Assembly (NCBI RefSeq): GCF_008831285.2
Contig: NC_045146.1
Span: 19,771,149 to 19,835,148, forward strand
Length of the DNA stretch: 64,000 nt
Reading direction: 5' to 3'
DNA from: Nymphaea colorata
Lineage: Eukaryota > Streptophyta > Magnoliopsida > Nymphaeales > Nymphaeaceae
Positions 57,560 through 64,000 of the stretch are shown here, one piece after another. Below the pieces are notes generated by a model. The model did not search any database and was not told the DNA's origin. It saw nothing but the letters and a program-made list of their open reading frames with translations. The first letter of the stretch is position 1. Each line of letters starts with the position of its first letter. Made by a program: the position numbers and the translations under genes.

Positions 57560-58270
57560 ATCTAGAGTGTTGCCAGCCGACCGTGTTTGGCCCGACCAAG
57601 CCAGTAAAAGGATATGTTGTTTGGCCAACTTATGCATAGCTCAGAAAGCATGTGGGATTCAATCGGACGTTGAGTCAAGCAGAAAGCAATGCACGTGGAA
57701 TGTGCAGCGCAATGGTGCAACGACGAAGCGTATAAATGCATCATGGTCATTAGTCCCTTTGGAAGTGCAAGTCTGTCGTTGAGGAATCAAGTAGGTTCCC
57801 CACGCGTAGCGTTTGGATGCGTAAGGGGGTGCGCGTGGGTTAGGAGCAATTCTCTCAATTGACGCATATGCTGCGTCCACAACCGCGTAGAGTCACGCGG
57901 GGGCGAGTAAGTGAATACTCGTCGTCGAGTAAGGCGATGGTCGGCCGCCTTGCTTAATGACATATAGTCGACAAATAGCTTCGGCTGAGGACTTCCTCTC
58001 AAAGGAAATCTACCCCCACCCTGATTTCGCATGGAAGTAGATAGACACTTGGAGGAATGACGATGTTCTGACAGAGCCTCATCGTCACGATTTGCCGATG
58101 GTCTAATATGAGATAAACCTGAGTGATTGTGTGCTAAGTGCATAGCACTCCTCGTCTATTCCACAGTCCCAGAAGATTGATGAACGCTTCCGCTATATTG
58201 AGAATTGAGTCAGGCAGGCCGAAGGATTTGGGAAACATTTGGTGCCGCGCGGGGCAAATAAGGCTTGAAA
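57560..58270. other. GC-rich block, possibly organelle-derived (NUMT candidate)
   Basis: About 700 bases with clearly higher GC than both flanks and no microsatellites. The minus strand from 58143 is open for 118 codons (HSSKCLSTSMRNQGGGRFPL, then KAADHRLTRRRVFTYSPPRD), a style I associate with hypothetical ORFs of plant mitochondrial genomes. No standard mitochondrial gene or group II intron domain V was found. An alternative is a fragment of a nuclear repeat. The call rests on composition and impression only. Confidence 0.35.
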
Positions 58271-58544
58271 AAGTCGGCTTGTGACATAGAGAGTGCCTTT
58301 ATATAAATATTCTTTTTCCTGAATGCCGAGGCGTGATAGCAACAATTTGAGAATGTCTTGAAAAAATGGTTTCCAGAAAAACTTGGTTTGTATGGACCAA
58401 TTGTTTTTTAGTGAATTTTGAAAACCTGGTTTATGTGTTTGGATGAGATGACAAAAACCAAGTTTTCACTTTTTAAACCTAGTTTTTTGGTTGGATGACA
58501 AAAAATAATTTTCTATTTGCATTTAAAAACTACATGCTTTAAAT

Positions 58545-58735
58545 ATTATCTATAAGATATCGTAACTATATATTTACCATTTATGAATAAAAGAAATGAA
58601 AACGAGCTGAAAAGTTCCATGGTGATGCATGAAGGCATTATCTATAAGAATATTGTTTCTATATAATTACCATTTAAGAATAAAAGAAATGAAAACGAGT
58701 TGAAAAGTTCCATGGTGATGCATGAAGGCATCATA
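58545..58735 (+). repeat. Tandem duplication, 93 bp x 2
   Basis: GAATAAAAGAAATGAAAACG at 58585 and 58678 lies in two copies that also share AAAAGTTCCATGGTGATGCA and TGAAGGCAT. A few differences separate them. Confidence 0.9.
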
Positions 58736-59151
58736 CACTGCTTTGAGTTTAGATACGCACTACAAGTTGCAAGAAACATGATTTGTTCACGGAAGCAGCG
58801 ACATTCCAAATAGCACTTGCATTGAGCCATCAACAACGATCAAAAACCAGCAAAAAATGCGGGTCTTTGAAATGGTTGGGTTGATCTCCAAATCTTTCAG
58901 TTGGTTTGATTTTGAGCAGCCAGTAGCCAGTCCAACTTGTGGGTTTTACTTCATGAATGTGGTTTATTTGCCAAAAGTACACTTCAATTTCTAGAGAAGT
59001 TGAAGCTGTGAGGTAAATATAAAAGCCATCTCAAATATTTAGATGATAGAAAAAATGAATTAATTTAGTAAGAAAGGAATTAAAAGTCACTGTCTTAAAG
59101 ACCCCTCCCCCATTTTCTTCAGTGGTTATGCTTGATTGATAATAATATTTA

Positions 59152-59310
59152 CTGATAAAGATAGGCCTAACCAAAGAAATGGTAAATCCAGAAGTCCAAC
59201 AACAAGAAGAAATATTATTACCAGAAATGAGAGAATTCTTTTCTAAGAAAAGACCTAGAGATCTACAAGTAATATTCAAAGAACTTCTGCACCAATACCA
59301 AAAACCGATT
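59152..59310 (+). repeat. Direct repeat flanking the pararetrovirus relic, left copy
   Basis: GATAAAGATAGGCCTAACCA through CTTCTGCACCAATACCAA matches 60761-60901 with few differences. The left copy has about nine extra bases (CTACAAGT region) near 59260. Its reading frame is protein-like (DLTKEMVNPEVQQQ in the right copy), but no domain was assigned. Confidence 0.85.
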
Positions 59311-59399
59311 GCAAAATATTCTCAATAAATACTGGAATATTTTGCCTTTCTCTTTTTGTCTATTCATTCCTTTATTCTGTCTGCCACTTGGTATTTCGA

Positions 59400-60464
59400 A
59401 TCATTCATTTAGTCCCCATCATCTTTTGCTTGTTTCGTAACAACACCTTGTGGAGAAAAAATAAATGCCCTCATAGTAAAAAATAACAAACGGAAGCAAA
59501 CTGCATGGATCAAAGGAGACAGTAAAATAACACAAAAATTGACACGAGAAAGAATAAATACAATAACGATAAATGTGTATGAAATAAATGAGCTGGAAAA
59601 CATAAAACAAAGACTGAAAAAATTATATTCTAAAAACCCATTACAATATTGGGAAAAGCACAAAACAACAGTAAAAATAGAACTAATAAAAGAGGATAGT
59701 ATAATAACCCAACCACCATTAAAATATATATCAGATGACCTTAGAGAAGTTGATTTACATGTAAATGAACTACTAAAAGGTAATTATATTCAGAAAACAA
59801 ACTCAAAACATAGTAATCCAGTGTTTATTGTTAACAAACATAGCGAACAAAAAAGAGGAAAAACTAGGATGGTCATAGACTACAGAAATTTAAATGCTAA
59901 AGTAAAAACATATAATTATCTTATCCCAAATAAAATATTAAAATTAAAACAAATATCAGGATATCAGTACTTTAGTAAATTCGATTGTAAAAGTGGATTT
60001 TACCACCTAAAACTTGATAAAGAAAGCAAAAAATTAACAGCATTCACAGTACCTAATAGATTCTATGAATGGAATGTATTACCATTTGGATATAAAAATG
60101 CACCAAGAAGATTTCAAAATTTTATGGATAACAATTTAAAGGATTAAGAAATTGTGTGATTTATATAGATGATATATTATTGTTCAGCCATACCCAAGAA
60201 GATCATTATGATTTATTAAATGAATTCATAGACTATGCAACCAAAGCAGGAGTAGCAATAAGCAAAAATAAAGCGGTTATTTGTAAAAAACAAATAGACT
60301 TTCTAAGAATAGAAATAGATAAAGCCGGAATAAAAATGCAAACACACATTATCCAAAAAATAGCACAAACAGAACAATTAGACACTAAGAAAAAATTACA
60401 GTTTTCTAGGATACAGTGTGTGACTACCTTACAGTATCAGGGAGTGTGTGACTTCCTAAATTAA
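59400..60464 (+). pseudogene. Endogenous pararetrovirus (Caulimoviridae-like) reverse transcriptase, broken
   Basis: An AT-rich open stretch (from at least 59437, no start needed in a polyprotein) runs to 60146 and continues, in another frame, to 60464. Motifs are RMVIDYRNLN, KFDCKSGFYHLKL, TAFTVP, YEWNVLPFG and, after the frameshift near 60140, YIDDILLFS. Phe-Asp-Cys-Lys-Ser-Gly-Phe and YEWNV-PFG set this apart from Ty3 and copia and point to Caulimoviridae, plant DNA pararetroviruses with no integrase whose nuclear copies are fossils. The C-terminal side stops being recognisable around 60400, before RNase H. No coat or movement protein was securely found. The relic is defective: it has a frameshift and missing genes, and the surviving piece is about 1 kb of a 7-8 kb type of genome. 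Confidence 0.85.
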
Positions 60465-60533
60465 AATCCGAGAGAAAATAATACAATATCAGGGAAAGGT
60501 TATACTACTATCCCATACCCATGAATAAATAAA

Positions 60534-60734
60534 ATGATAGCTTATCCTAACACAGACCCAAATCTAGTAAAAATGATACATAGTTATGGATTACTCCATA
60601 CTGTATATACCAGCAATGCTAAAAAACTGAAAGAGATTCCAGAACTATGCAAAGCAGCTAAACGTTATCTAGAGATAACAAAAGCTCCACTTATTTTTCT
60701 AAGAATATACGCTGCCCAGGCAAAAATATTCTAA
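60534..60734 (+). pseudogene. AT-rich open fragment next to the pararetrovirus relic, function unknown
   Basis: A 66-codon open stretch with the same A-rich composition as the reverse-transcriptase part, so probably from the same viral insertion or a rearranged piece of it. I could not assign a domain. Confidence 0.4.
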
Positions 60735-60748
60735 GAACGAATAATACC

Positions 60749-60960
60749 AGCTATTTATGTGATAAAGATAGACCTAACCAAAGAAATGGTAAATCCAGAA
60801 GTCCAACAACAAAAAGAAATATTATTACCAAAAATGAGAGAATTCTTTTCTAAGAAAAGACCTAGAGATAATATTCGAAGAACTTCTGCACCAATACCAA
60901 GAACCGAATGTATGGATGTACGAAGTAAGGAACAACCAGATTATCTACTCTCTATCAAGG
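60749..60960 (+). repeat. Direct repeat flanking the pararetrovirus relic, right copy
   Basis: Second copy of 59152-59310, 1.6 kb away, in the same orientation. It continues a little further in open frame (to 61016). The repeat suggests either tandem viral copies with a large deletion between them or later rearrangement. Confidence 0.85.
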
Positions 60961-61016
60961 TAGTTATTAACTATTATAGACTGGCTTTCAGTTTTTTCTT
61001 TTTGGATAGTTTCTAA

Positions 61017-62447
61017 ATAGGTTTGAGTTTGAGGGGGTGTGATTCTTGGTTCTCATTAATGGTCTTTTGATTGCTTTGGTCTGAGATGGTTTATCTAGCA
61101 TAATCAACGTTTCTAACCATCTTAGTATTTCTTTTTTACTTCCCTCTTCAGTCTTCAATGATAATGACCATCCATATAGATTAATGAAGGTTTTCCATGA
61201 ACAAATTTGATTACTCCAAATAATAGAGAGGAAGAATAAAGAAAAAAGCAAAAGATGATGGAGAAAAAAGGAGAGAGGGAGGACAGCCGATAATCCCCTT
61301 CATTGGTCTTCGTTTGCCTTTTCATAGAGGCAACCTCTCCTTCAAAAGAAGGCAACCTCTAGGCATTGTTGTATTATAAAGGCAAACTGATCAATCCGAA
61401 AATATCTATATAGGAACCTTTTTCAGCTTGGAGGATTTTCTGTGTTAGGACATGAGATGGATTGACAATGGTAAGCAAGTTCAATCGTGGTCCTTTTCAA
61501 TGCTTTTCCAACTTAATTTGAGAATGGGACTTATGCTTCGCCTTAGCATCTTCCACACAAGATTGAACAATTCAATTTCCAATGTTTAGTTTTCCCATCA
61601 AATTTCTATAACAAATAGTAAACTGACAAACTTCAACTAGTCTATATCAATCCAATGTAGCAAAATAGTTATCAAGAATAGCCAAATACAACTGACTTTT
61701 TTTTCAGAGAGTTTAAAGAAATCCAACAATTACTATCAAAGTTGACTTATTGTGCAACATTAACCAATTACATATAGAGCAAGCTATTTGTAATTTACCC
61801 TTTCACTTTTTCACACATAAATTGGAATGACAGATGAAACTGTTGGGTCAAATAAAGAACATTATTAAAAATAACAATAATTGCTTGAGATACACATAAC
61901 ACTTAATATAGGAGGCTCATGGCATATTCTAGCCACCTAAACAGTCTTCGACAATAGGAAGATATTTAGTCAGCCAAAAGAAGCTTGTTTTACTTCATCA
62001 AAACATAAAAGCACTTCAAATATTTAATACAGAATATGATCTCAACATTTAAATAATGGAAAAACAAATGTTTCACTAGAGGCAAAGAAAGAAAACTCAA
62101 CCATCATAGCATAACCATGACAATGTATCATAAGATACTATACAATCAATTTACCTCTCCATTAGCATCACATTGAAAATAAAAAAACAAATTTCAAACA
62201 AACATGATACAATAATCAACTAAATTACCTTATATAATTGCAGCTGGTGGCATTATAGTAACATACTTAGATTATCTTTTTCTTTAACATCCATGAATAC
62301 AAGAAAATATTAGAAAAAGGAAATGAACAAACCAAGAAAAAATTGTCTTCCTGCAAGCATCCAGACTGTATCTAAAAGCAGACTGTGATCTACACTGCTT
62401 CAAAAGTCTCCATAAACATCTTGTATATCCATTTCAGATAATGTAAG
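61017..62447. other. AT-rich intergenic, no supported gene
   Basis: No recognisable frame, RNA gene or large repeat was seen here. The minus strand has short frames only. Confidence 0.6.
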
Positions 62448-62618
62448 TGTTAAGATGTGTTTATATTCAGTTTTAGGTTTAAGAGGGTACTTTTGTAAAT
62501 AACTTTTCCTTTAGATGGTTCTCTTGTATCTTCTTTCTCTCTCTCCTCTAGTCTATATAAAGAGGAGTTAGGGCAGATTTCGAGCTTAATCAAAGTATAA
62601 TCTTCTCCTAATTTATCA
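62448..62618 (+). repeat. 5' LTR of a Ty1/copia element
   Basis: Starts TGTTAAGATG and ends TTTATCA, followed at once by the primer-binding site. A TATA element TATATAA lies at about 62554-62560, 60 bases before the end, so most of the LTR is U3. Length 171 bases. The matching 3' LTR is beyond the window. Confidence 0.8.
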
Positions 62619-62630
62619 TGGTATCAGAGC
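62619..62630 (+). promoter_or_regulatory. Primer-binding site, initiator-Met tRNA
   Basis: TGGTATCAGAGC directly follows the LTR. It is complementary to the 3' end of plant initiator-Met tRNA, as in most plant copia elements. The same motif occurs at 29517 (+) and 45539 (minus). Confidence 0.9.
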
Positions 62631-62634
62631 TCCA

Positions 62635-62960
62635 GCCGCCTCCTCCTCAGCGCGTCGTCGCTGATTGAGCGGCGCCAGCCGCTGCCTGATCACGACCGTC
62701 GTTGCTCTTCCGCCCGTCGCTCGTGTCCGCCCATCTCCGCCCGTCACCCGCCGCTTGCATCGTTGCTTCTCCGTCCGTCGCCGCCTGCCCACGACCGTCA
62801 TCGCCCGTCGCCGTCTGATCGCGTCTCCACGCAGCATCGCCCGCCGCTGCCTGCTCGCGTTTCGCAGCATCTCCGCCCGTTGCTGCCATCTTCGCCCGTC
62901 GTTTCTGCCTGCTTCGCTGCTACCCTGCACCATCGCTGCTCCGCTGCTGCTTCCCACCAC
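62635..62960 (+). repeat. GC-rich imperfect repeats in copia leader
   Basis: CGTCGCC, CCGCCCGTCG and CTGCTCG words recur throughout. They lie between the primer-binding site and gag, so are leader RNA. The long frames here on both strands are low-complexity and are not counted as genes. Confidence 0.7.
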
Positions 62961-63193
62961 TGCTTCGCTGTCGTCTCTGGTATCTCTCTTCGTTCTTCTT
63001 CGTCGGCTTGTGTCTGATCAGCGTTGTCAGCTTTGTTATTACCTCCTCTTCCAGCCGATCAGACTTATGGATTACTTCGTGCGTTTGACTGCTATTGTTC
63101 GATGATCAGCATGTTGTCTTTACATATGTGACTATATTCCTTGTTGCCTGCACTTCTTATTCTGTGGCTCGGTGTCCTCCTTTGTGTTGAAAG

Positions 63194-64000
63194 ATGTCTG
63201 AAATTAGCAGTGGAGCTAATACCTCTTCCTTTGCATCGTCGAGAGAGATGAAGAGTTCCCCATTTTCCAGCATTATCACCAAAATGGATGGGGGAAATTA
63301 CGAGATGTGGGCCATGCAAGTAAAAAGAACCTTGATCGCTCATGAGAAGGAACATCTCATATTGGAGCCCGAGCCTGTACAGAAGGTAGGAAAATATACT
63401 ACTTGGTTTAAAGATAATTCGTTGGTTATGGTATGGATTGTTGGTACTCTTTCTCACGACATTGCAAATGAAGTCTTGCATAAGGAAAGTGCAAAGGATA
63501 TGTGGGATTCCCTTGCAGCCACCTATTCCCAAGCAAGGAATGAAACAAGAATTATGCAACTTCATCATGATATTCATCAGATGCGACAAGATGGTCGACC
63601 TCTTCATACTTATTATTCTAGTCTCAAGTCCATGTTTGAGAGACTAAATAGCTACTTTCCTGCATGTAAGTGTGAACAACAAAAGGCATATAGAGATATG
63701 CTTATGGTAGGTGTATTTCTTTCTGGATTAGACTCTGTTTATGAATCAGCAAAGAATCAGATGCTCACTAGTCCCTCGATTCCTCCTATTGATGAGGCTT
63801 ATAGTAGGCTAAGCAGAATTCCAATCCCTGCGTCGACTGTTCTTGATACCACTTCTGCTATGCTTGCTACTCGTGGCAGAGGTGGGTCCTTCTTTGCCAG
63901 AGGACGAGGATACCGTGGTCGTGGCAATACCACTTCTCGCCAGTATGTCAGTTTTGTCATCGCATTGGTCACACTGTGGATAAGTGTTGGCAGAAACATG
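63194..64000 (+). CDS. Ty1/copia Gag, running off the window end
   Basis: Starts MSEISSGANTSSFASS and stays open for 269 codons to the last base. Typical copia gag words: ITKMDGGNYEMWAMQVKRTL, ESAKDMWDSLAATYSQARNE, QLHHDIHQMRQ, FLSGLDSVYESAKNQML and a GRGG-RGRGYRGRGN basic stretch. Gag forms the virus-like particle. The CCHC zinc knuckle (CQFCHRIGHTVDKCW) is present near 63946-63990, but in the -1 frame relative to the open frame, so a single-base loss just before it has put it out of frame. The leader 62631-63193 is GC-rich with CGCCCGTCG-type repeats. Confidence 0.85.
   Translation, partial: MSEISSGANTSSFASSREMKSSPFSSIITKMDGGNYEMWAMQVKRTLIAHEKEHLILEPEPVQKVGKYTTWFKDNSLVMVWIVGTLSHDIANEVLHKESAKDMWDSLAATYSQARNETRIMQLHHDIHQMRQDGRPLHTYYSSLKSMFERLNSYFPACKCEQQKAYRDMLMVGVFLSGLDSVYESAKNQMLTSPSIPPIDEAYSRLSRIPIPASTVLDTTSAMLATRGRGGSFFARGRGYRGRGNTTSRQYVSFVIALVTLWISVGRNM

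Noticed and set aside
62616-63105. Long frames on both strands in the copia leader
   Set aside because: Arg/Ala/Gly-rich output of GC-rich imperfect repeats in a leader. The real gag starts at 63194.
1-64000. tRNA, rRNA, CRISPR or bacterial-type operons
   Set aside because: No tRNA cloverleaf with A and B boxes, rRNA core sequence or spaced CRISPR repeats was seen. The DNA is plant nuclear.

Overview
The window is nuclear DNA of a flowering plant. The evidence is intron-rich genes with GT-AG introns, T-rich introns, plant protein families (GT47 exostosin-like, plant-type maspardin, HIR/band-7), Ty1/copia elements primed by initiator-Met tRNA, and an old endogenous pararetrovirus of the Caulimoviridae type. 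The species cannot be fixed from sequence alone. There is one 100-base assembly gap (33955-34054). Gene density is very low: only two intact protein-coding genes are recognisable in 64 kb, both on the + strand.

Layout. 149-896: broken GT47 (exostosin family) pseudogene. 3480-22850: about 19 kb with no recognisable protein, T-rich on the + strand as plant introns are, and containing two promoter-like starts that share a sequence block (about 3541-3590 and 16895-16960). This stretch is full of local direct duplications (periods of 51, 117, 174 and 292 bp). A segment near 18.4-18.8 kb has a diverged relative at 31.9-32.3 kb. 23.1-26.6 kb: interleaved segmental duplications carrying an unrecognised minus-strand coding-like remnant. 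29.2-30.5 kb: a tandem pair of about 0.6-kb units, each with a TATA box and an initiator-Met-tRNA primer-binding site, like two head-to-tail LTR plus leader segments. 31.4-31.66 kb: possible PPR relic.

34927-48207: maspardin (SPG21/ACP33-like alpha/beta hydrolase), eight coding exons over 13.3 kb. Its introns hold two copia remains. The larger (43034-45760) has two LTRs, a primer-binding site and a polypurine tract, but the internal region is mostly lost and is occupied by a GC-rich hAT-like piece. A non-coding repeat family is present in the introns and again at 50.8 kb.

52677-56162: hypersensitive-induced-response (HIR) protein, an SPFH/band-7 protein, five exons. 57.56-58.27 kb: GC-rich block that may be organelle-derived. 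59.15-61.0 kb: decayed endogenous pararetrovirus with reverse-transcriptase motifs, flanked by a direct repeat. 62448-64000: the 5' end of a Ty1/copia element (LTR, primer-binding site, gag), cut by the window edge.

The two intact genes are unrelated housekeeping or signalling genes and do not form a functional cluster. The most unusual part of the window is the repeated, promoter-headed, non-coding tract at 3.5-22.9 kb. The nested mobile DNA in the maspardin introns and the pararetrovirus relic come next.
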